Below, in pieces: positions 13,544 through 24,900 of a stretch of DNA of 64,000 nt. This DNA is from Ilex aquifolium. Taxonomy: Eukaryota > Streptophyta > Magnoliopsida > Aquifoliales > Aquifoliaceae. The notes beneath the pieces were generated by a model. It was not told where the DNA came from. It did not search any database and worked only from the letters and a program-made list of their open reading frames with translations. The stretch is taken from positions 33,143,701 through 33,207,700 of the forward strand of contig OX637399.1 of the NCBI GenBank assembly GCA_951799425.1. The letters are read 5' to 3'. Every line of letters begins with the position of its first letter. The first letter of the stretch is position 1. Made by a program: the position numbers and the translations under genes.

Positions 13544-13758
13544 GGATAACTCAAATGATAACAGTGATGAGATGTAAATTCAGATGTCTTGAGTTTGAAT
13601 CTTACTTACCTCTTAGGATCAGACTAGAAGGGATTTATCTCTTATGAATATCTTAGTTCCGATGTGAATAGTCTAAATTTAATTAGACTGGTAAAGGAAT
13701 TAATCGAGATATACATAAACTGATTCGAACACCCTTGACCATTAAACAAAAAAAAAAA
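13544..13758 (+). mobile_element. SINE copy 1
   Basis: A tRNA-derived short interspersed element. It has an A-box-like start (GGATAACTCAAATGATAAC), a B-box-like GAGTTTGAATC at 13591-13601, a body that recurs at 30563-30748 and, inverted, at 32490-32738, and an A-rich tail at about 13745-13758. It has no protein-coding capacity. Membership rests on the three-way similarity inside this window. Confidence 0.6.
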
Positions 13759-14565
13759 TTCACATAGTGAAAATGAACGGTGACTATTAGACCAACTGCT
13801 AATCTCTTTGTTTAAATAATACATATTGAAGCAAAAAATAATTTCATTGCAATCTTTCATAAGAGATAGTAGATGGACAATCTACAATGAAGACAAATAC
13901 AATAACTGAGCAATATGACTTCAATTTTCACTCTCCAAAAAATCATTTGTTTTTTTTCCCTAATTAACAATCACATAGTGAAAATGAGAATTATTTTACT
14001 ACTTATACAAATTACAATACCTAAACTTATATTCTCAATAAAACAAATGTTATTTGTACGAATATTAAAGTGACCATCAAACATGTGAGAAAATTGAGTT
14101 AGTTTGGGTAAGAAAAAAGACTCTTTTTTTAAAGCTTAATTTGACAAGGGTTGATAGTGATGGATAATGAGGCCACGACCAAAGTGGATTAGTGGGGGAA
14201 CGTTAGCGATAGTTGACAGTGATGTTGGGTATGTTATGGTATTATTTAGCGGAAAGGTTACAGAATCGTCGAAAATTATAATTTTTAATGTTAATTTATA
14301 AATTTTTGAGGTATAAATTATAATTTTAAAAGATATGATCGATCATGGAAGATTGATATTGATATCGAGATTTTCATGATTAATCATGAATAGCTGTAAT
14401 TGATCATGACATTCCCTTGAATTATTATAACTTCTCATTTTAAAATTATAATTTTACCTGCAAAAAATAATAGTCGATGATTTTTTTTTTGATACAGTAA
14501 AATTTTCCTTAGCCGCTGGACAAATTTTTTATGCGTGATGGTGATTTTGTCAGATTTTACTTACA
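13759..14565. other. AT-rich intergenic region
   Basis: Low-complexity AT-rich DNA. A cluster of imperfect palindromes built on GATCATGA-like words lies at 14335-14410. No gene or delimited repeat is supported. Confidence 0.4.
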
Positions 14566-14571
14566 ATGATT

Positions 14572-14973
14572 AGGGTGAATTATATTATTATCCCCTGAAC
14601 TATTCCATGTGTGTTAATTAATTCCTTAAACTATATTTTTTTTTCAATTTAGCCCTCCAACTATGCAAACTAAATCAATCTAGCCCTTCCGTCTACTTTC
14701 CGTCAAAGACTCATGAGATTCATCATTTGCTATTCACAAAAGAGGGGTATTTTGAACAAAACAAGATCCACCTCACTCTTGTTTTGTTCAAAATACCCCT
14801 CTTTTGTGAATAGAAAATGATGAATCTCATGAGTCTTTGACGGAAAGCAGACGGAAGGGCCAGCTTGAATTGATTTGCATAGTTTGAGGGCTAAATTGAA
14901 GAAAAAAATATAATTTTTAGTGTTTAATTGACACGTATGGAATAATTTAGGGGCCAATAGTGTAATTCACCCT
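14572..14973. repeat. Long foldback MITE with nearly full-length complementary arms
   Basis: Ends are AGGGTGAATTA and its inverse at 14963-14973. The two arms, each about 190 bp, are complementary through most of their length: the segment from the CCGTCAAAGACTC block (about 14699) pairs with its inverse around 14830. Only about 10-15 bases separate the arms, near 14765-14780. ATGATT occurs at both flanks (14566-14571 and 14975-14980) and may be the target duplication. A transcript through it would form one long hairpin. It lies about 140 bp upstream of the TATA box of the following calcium-sensor gene. Confidence 0.75.
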
Positions 14974-15111
14974 TATGATTACTACAGCTTGCCTTTTCGA
15001 AAATAGAGCCAACAATAATGTTCCGTAGTTATCAACAAAGTGGCAATTTAGTAGTAAAATCAAACTCTGTACTCAATTTTATAAACTCAAGCCGAACGTT
15101 ATAGAATACGC

Positions 15112-15118
15112 TATAAAA
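15112..15118 (+). promoter_or_regulatory. TATA box of the penta-EF-hand gene
   Basis: TATAAAA lies 154 bases upstream of the start codon. This distance allows a leader that contains the C and CT tracts at 15150-15200. Confidence 0.6.
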
Positions 15119-15149
15119 ACGTTTCTCCCATAGAAGAAACCGTCCCCCT

Positions 15150-15168
15150 CCCCCCCCCCCCCCCCCCC

Positions 15169-15200
<32 letters not shown>
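15150..15200 (+). repeat. C21 tract followed by (CT)n in the probable 5' leader
   Basis: Twenty-one consecutive C (15150-15170) are followed by CT dinucleotides to about 15200. CT-rich leaders are common in plant genes. The long C run is unusual and would give a G-rich opposite strand able to form a quadruplex. Its exact length may be a sequencing approximation. Confidence 0.8.
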
Positions 15201-15203
<3 letters not shown>

Positions 15204-15271
15204 GGCAACAGCTTTGTCACGTGATAATATTTACTCCATCTCTCTCTCTCTCCCTCCCCCCGACACCAAAG

Positions 15272-17375
15272 ATGTCCGGTTACCCCCACAACTCGCCCGG
15301 TTACGGCTACGGTTACGGTACCCAACCATCGCAACCCTACCCCTCCGCCCCTTATGGTGCTCCACCGCCAGGCCAACCATACGCCGCCCCCTACGCCCCA
15401 GCCGCCACCCCCTCAGCACCAGCTGCCACCCCATATGCCAACCCCTCAGCCCCATACGGTGGTAATCCAAATAAACCCCCAAAGGAAAACAAACCCTCGG
15501 CTGCATACGGTGCACCACCACCGTCTTCGGCTTCTGGGTATCCTCCTCCATCGGCGCCGTACGGAAGCCCCTTCGCTTCTCTTGTGCCGTCGGCTTTCCC
15601 ACCCGGCACCGATCCCAATGTAATTGCTTGTTTTCAGATGGCTGATCAAGATGGAAGTGGGTCTATAGATGATATGGAGTTGCAGAGGGCTTTGTCTTCT
15701 TATAATCAGAGTTTTAGCCTCAGGACTGTTCATCTTCTCATGTATCTCTTCACCAGTACCAACACCAGAAAGATCGGTAATCCTCTCTACATTCATTCGT
15801 TCAGTAATTTTAAAGGAGTCCATGAAACTAATTAATCTCATGTTTGCGTTGACTTATGAGTAATTTTTGATTTGATTCCAATAACTGAAGTTTTCATGTT
15901 GTTGAATTTGTGGGTTTTTGTCAAAACAGGGCCAAAGGAATTCACTTCAGTTTTTTACAGTTTACAGAGCTGGAGGGTAAGATAAAGAAGGTTTATCTAC
16001 TTTTTCTATTGAGGAATACTACAAAATCCAAATGAAATTAAAAAATTGTAACTCAAATGAATATCTTTCTCTTGAATGAGTTGGTCCATCAATTTTTTTA
16101 GGGGACCTAAAGATGATATGCATTTGGGTTTTACTTTTTGGTTTTATTTGAGGTATGTAGTATTTTTCTTTTCTATTTTAATATGAAATTAGAAATTTTG
16201 AGTTTTTTTTTAAAGGAATGGACTCGATATGACACTATTAATAAACGAATATTTGTATGAGCGAAGTAAATTAAAAAAAAAAAATACACCATACGATTTA
16301 TTTGTATATCGGTTATACGTGATTTATACACGACACGAATTTGATGTGACCCGAATTTGATGTATCGAGTATAGATGAACTGATGAAGTGTTTTTGATAT
16401 GAACCCACTAAGACTTCACCTACCTCACTCGATTGATAGGATCCTATCGCACTCGTCACCATTGATATACTTAATTTTAACTTTATATTTACTTTTATTA
16501 ATTTCTATTTTGTTTAGAATTAACTGAATGTTTTATATGTTAATTGGTGTTTTTAGGCTATATTTGAGAGATTTGATAGGGACAGGAGTGGCAAAATTGA
16601 TACCTCGGAATTGAGAGACGCCCTCCTAAGCTTGGGGTTTGCAGTTTCGCCTCCAGTTTTGGAGTTGCTGGTCTCTAAGTTCGATAAAACTGGTGGAAGG
16701 AACAAGGCCATTGAATATGACAATTTCATCGAGTATGTTTTGAACAATCATTTATGCATCTTTTTCAAGCGGTTCCTGTCAATCCCTGTTTTGAGATCAA
16801 ATTTGAGTGTAATAATTTGGGTTGTGTGTGGTTGAAAGCTCATTCTAGAACGAACCAAGCTCGGGCACATTTTCATTTTTACTCACTATTGTTTTGAGCT
16901 CGGTGTTGAGTTTGAGTTGATTATATAAAAATTCTTACTCGAGATTGGTTTGGAGATTGGCTCGTAAAACAAAATGAAAGACTTTTTTAAAGCCCTTTTA
17001 AACTTAAAATCAAGCAACTTGTTACTCTGATTCGACTAATTTACATCCATACATTTCCGTATCTATGCTTGAGGTTAATTAGTTTCTAATGTTGTCTCTG
17101 TTTCTGATTCTGTAATTTCAGGTGCTGCCTTACTGTTAAGGTAACGTTTTCAGACTCGTTATTTTCGCTACTCTTTTTCTGGGCACTTTTCTTACTGTTT
17201 TAAGTAAATGTTGCTTCATTTTGTGGATTTTGAGATTTGTATGTATGACTGGGGATCATGGGTGTTTCAGGGGCTAACCGAGAAATTCAAGGAGAAGGAC
17301 ACTTCTTACTCTGGATCGGCAACTTTCACGTATGATTCCTTCATGATCACTGTTCTACCTTTCCTTATTGCATAA
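15272..17375 (+). CDS. CML49: Penta-EF-hand calcium-binding protein (CML49/CML50-like)
   Basis: A calcium sensor of the ALG-2/sorcin-type penta-EF-hand family. Exons are 15272-15776, 15930-15976, 16557-16732, 17122-17140 and 17271-17375 (TAA stop). All introns are GT-AG and phases close to 283 residues. The N-terminal ~100 residues are rich in Gly, Tyr, Pro and Ala (MSGYPHNSPGYGYGYG start), as in plant CML49/50. A first canonical EF loop, DQDGSGSIDDME, is at residues 125-136, and a second, DRDRSGKIDTSE, at 191-202. A degenerate third (DKTGG) precedes the EYDNFIECCLTVK segment, and the C-terminus ends TVLPFLIA, typical of the family. The ATG chosen is the first in frame after the CT leader. 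The fourth exon is a 19-nt micro-exon. Whether the orthologue is CML49 or CML50 cannot be decided here. Confidence 0.93.
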
Positions 17376-18086
17376 TTGTGAAAGTTCTTGTTAGAATAGA
17401 TAGTGCTTTGTCACTTGCTGCATAGGTGCTTGCAACTTTTTCATTAGACTGGCTAGGTTTTGTGTTGAGATGTTTTTAGTTTTAGTTGTAATTTGTAAGG
17501 GTTACTGGATTCTTTTGAAGAACTATGAAATACAATGCTTCCAACCTTGTAACGTTTTGGGTGCATTAATTTTATTAGATTGTCCAAAGTATTTGTTATT
17601 CTGCTTGATGCGAAATTATACGGAATATGTCAAATTTCATTACAAGTTGCATGATAGATCATCTCTACTGTGGTCAATGCAATATATAAAGTCAAGGTTT
17701 AGACTTCTATTGTATCTTGGTCGCGGGTTTTTCTTTTGTGGTAGAAGGGGAAGGAGGGGGTAGTGCAGGTTTGGACATTGCTTCTGAATCTTAACGAGTG
17801 GTATACTGGCGAGGGAAATTAAGAGAAAATACACAGAAGGAGATCAAAATCTCCTTACGTGTATTTGTCTACATAGAAATAGAAATGAAAGCCTGAAATG
17901 AACAAATAGAAACTTGTATGCTAAGTAAATGTCTACATAAGAAGGTGTGGCTCTTTTGGCAACCTCCATGTAATTCAGGCTTCTACGTGGGAATGTAGAG
18001 GTATGAATATGACAAAAGAGGACACAGTCAAGTTTAGGTAGCTGATGCAACCAACCTGTAAAAAGGAAAAGGAGGAAAGAAAGGAA

Positions 18087-18119
<33 letters not shown>

Positions 18120-18621
18120 GGGGTGTTAGGGTGGCTCTTGTGGAGCACCTTTCCCATTGACATCTTGTTTCATAGTTTGGAACTTATTTCCTGTATTCTT
18201 CTCTTAGTGGAGTGGTTTTATCCTCAAGTAATCAGGGGAAAGCTCTTGGTGACAGGATATCTTTGTATTTAGGGTTAATTACACAATACCCCCTCCATCT
18301 TTTTATCATGTGCAATCAACTCCCTCTAGTTTTAATTTTAACAAATTGTCACCTCAAAATTTGAATATGTTTCAATTTACCCAAGCCGTTAATTGTGGCA
18401 GTGAAAAATGACGAAAGTTAGTCATGGTCGAGTCACTATACCCATGTTGTTTTTACACAATTACACTGACCTCCCCTAAGATGTGACAAATTTGTAACAG
18501 ATACCTTTCAAGCAAAAGACCGAATATCTGTCATGAATTAAACAATTTTTCGATTTAAACTTTCTATTTTGCCCTCAATTTTAAAAAAATATCTATTAAA
18601 AAATAACTGCAACGTGTGAAT
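17376..18621. other. Intergenic region between the calcium-sensor and carbonic anhydrase genes
   Basis: The 3' flank of the calcium-sensor gene continues to the downstream side of the carbonic anhydrase gene. It contains a 32-G run (listed separately) and, from about 18272, a stretch beginning AGGGTTAATTACACAATACC that resembles the end of MITE families seen elsewhere in the window. No matching opposite end was found. No gene is supported. Confidence 0.4.
18087..18118 (+). repeat. Run of 32 G
   Basis: An uninterrupted G32 follows a GA-rich lead-in. It is either a genuine quadruplex-prone homopolymer or an assembly artefact of uncertain length. Confidence 0.85.
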
Positions 18622-18983
18622 TAACTTCCTAAACATCTCATTTGGACTATAAGTTAGAGAGTTATCGAGATTCAAACTAGAACGTGTAAATTTACAGCTC
18701 GTCTATATTACTATTTGAGCTACCTAGAGCGGTGTTTCATGGCCACTACAAATGACAAATCCGTTTGATAATCCATTCTAAAGAACAAGAATAAAGAAAC
18801 AAAATTACATCAGAAATATTCCAATTATTTGAAGTCGACTATATGAGTCCGTCTTCGTATAAGATACATTGTATCATTTATTTTTCCCCATAGTGTTATG
18901 GAAATCTAAGTCAGAACCTTCACTGGCCTTCCATCTACTTCTTGAGTTGGCCTGGAATTGACCTTAAAACCCTGAGAAAAAAT
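18622..18983. repeat. Direct repeat, distal copy, carrying one version of the carbonic anhydrase last exon
   Basis: About 360 bp here match 20150-20547 closely in the same orientation. The copy includes the acceptor and final exon (18971-18906, minus) encoding [21 protein letters not shown] and a TAG stop. The similarity starts downstream of the gene and stops just past the splice acceptor. Confidence 0.85.
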
Positions 18984-21900
18984 ATTCCTTAAGATCCGTC
19001 CATCCCTGATTCCTTGGACGTTAACTTTGGTCCTTTCCTTCCAACTCCTCCTGAAAAAAATTAAAAATTGGGACGTATACAATATGACATAAAATAATAT
19101 GCTCAACGATAAACAAAAATACGATTGATCAAATACCAAATAATTCAGCTGATAGGAAACATGAAAGACGGAATCATCAATCAAATTGAACATGTCACAT
19201 AACTCAACTGCTATCAAATATAGTATTTTATTCGGTTCATCTCGGTAACATGACAAGTAATACTTATACATATAAATTAATACTCTATCGAACTATTACA
19301 CCCCGCAGGGCCATAATCAAACCAAACAACGATACCCTGCATGGCCACAATTCTATTTCACAAATAATACTCCAAGCATGCTTCATACATATACTAATCA
19401 GTCCCAAAGTATTTAGCCAACAATATAGATTATATCAACCAAATTTGTAGAATTTTATATCAATAGGAAATACTAGACATGAATAGAAATTTAAGATAAT
19501 TAAAAAGACATTCTTTACAAAGAGATTGAAAAACGGGGAGCATATTGTATACTATCTCGTGCCTCAAATTCACCGATGACTCCGATATATATGAATTTCG
19601 AAATACCATGAATCAAATATTTAAATTTCGTATTGAGTGGAAATAAAATCATCACTCAATTTTTGACCCCAAAATCTCATAATTTTTTTTTCTCTTTTTT
19701 TTTTTTTTTCTTCCTCTCTTCCTTCACATGGACCATGCTTCCTCAATACAATTTTTTATTCTATTTTATTATAACACACTTGTCAAGACTTATGCAATGT
19801 GGCCACCTTTTCTTTTCCTTCTCTCTTATCACTTTGTCCACTGCAACAAATATATGTAAATATACCTATATGTATCACATATATTACAGATCTATTATAT
19901 CATTTGGACATTATAATATTTTTATTTTAGCACGAAATATGACCTACATTATAGTCGTTCGACTTATTTTTACACAAATAATCTATATTTTAGATCCATT
20001 TATTTAATTAATTTTTTTAAAAACTCATTGATTATATAGAATCATAATTAACGTATTAATGATTAATTTTAATACGGGTCATAAGAACATTCATCTTTGA
20101 TTTTTCCTTCTTTTTTTGTCCCCATGCCTTAGGAAATTTTGAACCTTAAAATTAACTTCCTAAACATCTCATTTGAGCTATAAGTTAGAGAGTTATCGAG
20201 ATTCAAACTAGAACGTGTGAATTTACAGCTCGTCTATATTACTATTTGAGCTACCTAGAGCGGTGTTTCATGGCCACTACAAATGACAAATCCATTTGAT
20301 AATCCGTTCGAAAGAACAAGAATAAGAAGCAAAATAATATCAGAAATATTCCAATCATTAGGGGTCAGTTATATGAGTCCGTCTTCGTATTATAAGATAC
20401 ATTGTATCATTTATTTTTCCCCATAGTGTTATGGAAATCTAAGTCAGAACCTTCATTGGAACTCACCAGCGGAATTATAAAAGAAAACTGGCCTTCCATG
20501 TAGTTCTTGAGTTGGCCTGGAATTGACCTTAAAACCCTGAGAAAATAACAAAAACCAATTTCACAATTAAAGCTGTGAATTTAGAGGGAGAATCCATATG
20601 TTTAAATGAAAAAAAAAATATTATTTAGACTTAATTGGATGATCTTATTTGTTGACGTAATGCATCATAACTATTAAATTAGTTACGGGTTTCAACTAAT
20701 AATGGGGTCGATTACTAATCCAATGGCCGAGAGTGATTAGGTTAACAAAAAAGGTCCATATATGACCACAGGTCGGATTTGAGAACCGAAGATTGATTGT
20801 CTAGTATTATTTGGAGAGTTCACAATCTTCATAATATAGTTTTTTTTTTATGATAAAAACACAAGGGAATACATACAAATTGTGAATATATTTTACCTAA
20901 CATCAGACTGTAGTTACAAGAATTCAAGAAGACCAACAAGTTCGAGTTCAACACATGGACAGAATAAGTTGATTACCAGCCGAAGAAAGTGAGTTTTTCC
21001 CAAACCCTCCACAAGCCCACCTCTAATGGCATCCTAAAGTATATCCAACTCATTTAAGAGCTAAACTTTCATAAAGGATATAACATAAGAAATCATTACT
21101 ATAATATCAGAGCAGGAGATTTTACATTTAGATCTATCTCTACCATCAAAACTAAGACTTGCGTGTGTATAGCCCAAAAATTTGACCCTCTCATGGTAGG
21201 ATATATTGAAATTCGTAATTACTCGTGTTACTCTCTCTTATAGTATAATTTTTTAGACGAGTCCGTATTGACACCTCTATATGCTTAATTTTTTTTTTTC
21301 CCAAGTTGTCTCAATAGTGCAAAAACAAAGACCAACTCTTAATTCAGAGACACTTACATGTTGAACAGCAGCACGTAGTGCTGTCACTTGCTCCCTCGAC
21401 ACTGTCCTTATCTACAAAAAAAGAATAAAGCCAATTTCATGTTAGCATGTTGTGAAGCATCTATAACACTAGAAAGAAAATAAAATCTGATTTAAGTCCC
21501 AACCTTCTTCATTACTGTCCAAGTAACACCCTCTGTGCATGGAGGAACTGTTAGAGAGCCAATGTATCTGTAGTACTTTTTGCCTCCAAATATGATCTCT
21601 CCTGGGTTGATGATCTCCAAATCTATTCCTTCTTCACCAATGCCCTTGACATGGGGTATCATCTGGTAGAAAAGGAAGAATGTTAAAAAATTAAATGTAA
21701 TCACCGTCAAAGTACGGTTAACAATTTTTGACATGACCCGCACACCCCTCCAGAAAACAGACACGAAGTGAGTATATGGGTTCACTTTAATGGGTTCGTA
21801 ACGGGGTTGATCATATTAGACCCTTTTAATAATGTGTCAACACAACATGAACTTGTCTATACACAACTATAAATGAATCGGGTATATGTTAAATAAATTT

Positions 21901-24900
21901 TGATACACCGTAATTTATATGGTGTAAAAACACAATATGACATGACCCATTGACGGAGATAATAGAATTATAGCTTAGAAATATATGAGAATGGAAGGAT
22001 TCGGTATTCTACTTTCATCATCAAGTTCGGTTTGACTGGGGTGTGGTGGTGTACGGTTGCACTGGGGGGGGGGGGGGGGGCAACCGTAAGCTTGGAAGAA
22101 GCATGAGGTTCGGTGAGGTTCTTGCTGGTGATGACTTTCAGAATTTAAGTGATAGGTGTAGTTAGCGAGTGATTACAGATATCAGGTAGGTCCAATGCAT
22201 GCATTAGAAAGGTTGAAAAACAAGTTGCAAGAATAATTGAAGTTTTCATGTACATGACTTTAGAGCAAGCAAATAAAACAAGAGAAACTAATCTCACACC
22301 TTTTGAAGGAAAGTATCTGGGGGTCCAAATTCAAATAACATTCCAATAACAGCTATCTGTTCCTGAGGATTTTTATGGACAACATGCAACTCCATATCAT
22401 ACCTGCAAAACAAAATTTGGGTGAAATAGAAGACAATAAAATGGGGGAAAATGTTAAACAACTCAAATGAAACTCAAAAACTACAACCTAGATGCATATC
22501 ATCCCTTGGAGGATAAGTGTTGGATGAGTGGGTTTCATTGAAAAAATTGATAAGACCCACTTATCTAAAAGACGATATGTATTTGGGTTGCAACTTTTTG
22601 GATTCCATTTAGCTTATGTAACTTTACTCTAGAACAAGACCAAGTGCACAAGAGTCTCATGCTGGAGTCTGGGAAAGGTCAAATAGATAGATGTAGCCTT
22701 AGCCTTGCATGCAGAAAAGACATGTTTTTCCGACATACAAAATCAAACTTATCAGTAAAAAGGAGAGGAAATACCAACCTTTTTCCATTCAAGGTGTGCT
22801 CTGAAGGAGTATGCCAGTGACATTGTTGTAGGTTGTACTGAGTACCATTTATGCTAAGTTTTCCCGCATCTCCTTCCCATTGGAGCTGACAGAAGACCAT
22901 ATAAGATGATCAATTTGGCATGTCAAAGGCAGTAAAGAATTTGGAAGCAGACCCCATGGAAGTGTGCAATGTTTGAGTTATGCTAGATGATAGTATTTGT
23001 TTTGGGTTTTCCTCCACGGTTTTAAAACACATCACAACAACTTAGACCGAGCGTATATGTATACTAGCAATAATTTCGTATCTAAAGATACTCTGTCATA
23101 TCAAAAATCGAACATTGATCGTGTAAAATTTTTATTTTAAATAATTTTTTTAATTATGTAATTTAAAATTAAAATGAACAGAAAGAAAATTATAAATATA
23201 TAAAAGAAAAACAAGAGGGGGAGTAGGTGTGGATTAATAGAGTTATTTGATATTGAAAAGTGTGTTGATTGAGTTATCTGGCATTAAGAGACGTGTAGAG
23301 AAGTTGATGTTTTGAACAGGAAAACAAATTTTGGGATGAATTTTGTACCATTAGATCAAAATAGATGAAAATTGGATCAATCTTAACGGTTATTGTGTTT
23401 TTATAAGTTCAGAATCTATAATAATAAAATAGAGTCTCATGCTTGAGCTACTTAAACTCCTCACTTTAGAAAAACACAACAACGGTTCAGATTGTTTAGA
23501 TCAGTTTGTATTACGATTTAATATTTTAACTTTTTAAACACAGTAACTCACTTAAATTCTAACTATGATAACTTAAATTTCAATCTTCTAACTACAGTAA
23601 CTTAAATTTTAACCTTTTAACCACACGAATTCATTTAACTTTTAACCATAATAACTCAACTCATGTATTAAAAAAAAGCGTGTTTTGCACGAATACACAC
23701 TAATTTGCAATATGGGAAGGTGCATGAATGAAATACTTCAACCAGTTCCTTCAACTCATTCTTTGCCAAGGCATATTCATGGTAGTTGGTACAATTATAC
23801 ATTGGATTATTAGGGTTTCCTCATGATATCCTTTATTTTGATAGTCATGCAGGTTGCACGAGCATTTACTGGATTAAGTTGAAGTAATACATAAAAAGAT
23901 GGTATTCAGTGCACGAAATTCGCGTCATTACGGGGTTCGAGTGTTACCAAAGTTTAGGTGTTGACTTAGTATTTTAACTTTCTGTTAGCAGCAGTTCAGC
24001 TTTCTGTTACTAATAATCCCTGAAAATCAGGGCACTGACCTGTTCTCTGGCTATGACCCACGTTTATGTGGAATAGCAGTGTTATTTGCTTTTCTGTTAC
24101 TCGTTGTATGGCTATATAAAGCCACCTTGCATATTGAATAAGATAAGCTTTTCCTCCTCCAAAAACTAGCTTCAATATTTGGTATCAGAGCCTTTCCGGA
24201 TCTGTGCCGAAGTTTTTTTTTCTTCAAAATCTTGTAACCGCAGCTAAAGATGACAACTGAGGGTAGTTTTGTTCAACCAGCAATTCCACGATTTGATGGG
24301 CACTACGATCATTGGAGCATGCTGATGGAGAATTTTCTTCGCTCCAAAGAATACTGGCACGTAGTTGAGACTGGATTTTCTGCTGCAGCAGAGGATGCTG
24401 ATCTCTCGGATGAACAAAAGAAGGGGGTGGCAGATCAGAAATTGAAAGACTTACGAGCAAAGAATTATCTCTTTCAGGCCATCGATCGTTCAATCCTTGA
24501 GACTATCTTGGACAAGGAGACTTCGAAGGGAATCTGGGATTCTATGAAGAAAAAGTTTCAAGGGAATGCAAGGGTCAAACGTGCACAGCTGCAGGCCCTT
24601 CGCAAGGATTTTGAGATCCTTCATATGAAGGAAGGTGAGACCGTCTCTGACTACTTTGCTCGAACTCTCACTATTGCTAATAAAATGCGCTTTCATGGTG
24701 AAACAATGACTGATGTTACTATTATTGAAAAGATCCTGCGCTCTATGATTTCAAAGTTTGATTATGTGGTTTGCTCCATTGAGGAATCTAAAGACTTGGA
24801 CACTATGTCCCTTGATGAATTGCAAAGTAGCCTACTGGTTCATGAACAGCGCATGCAGGGACATGTTGTGGAAGAGCAAGCTTTAAAGATTACCCATGAC

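Noticed and set aside
13591..13601. Possible tRNA gene from the B-box-like motif
   Set aside because: There is no cloverleaf or 3' acceptor match, and the motif is part of a SINE repeated three times here.
15272..15835. A 187-codon reading of the calcium-sensor first exon continuing past 15776
   Set aside because: It runs into intron 1. The GT donor at 15777 and the in-phase exon at 15930 give the conserved family sequence.
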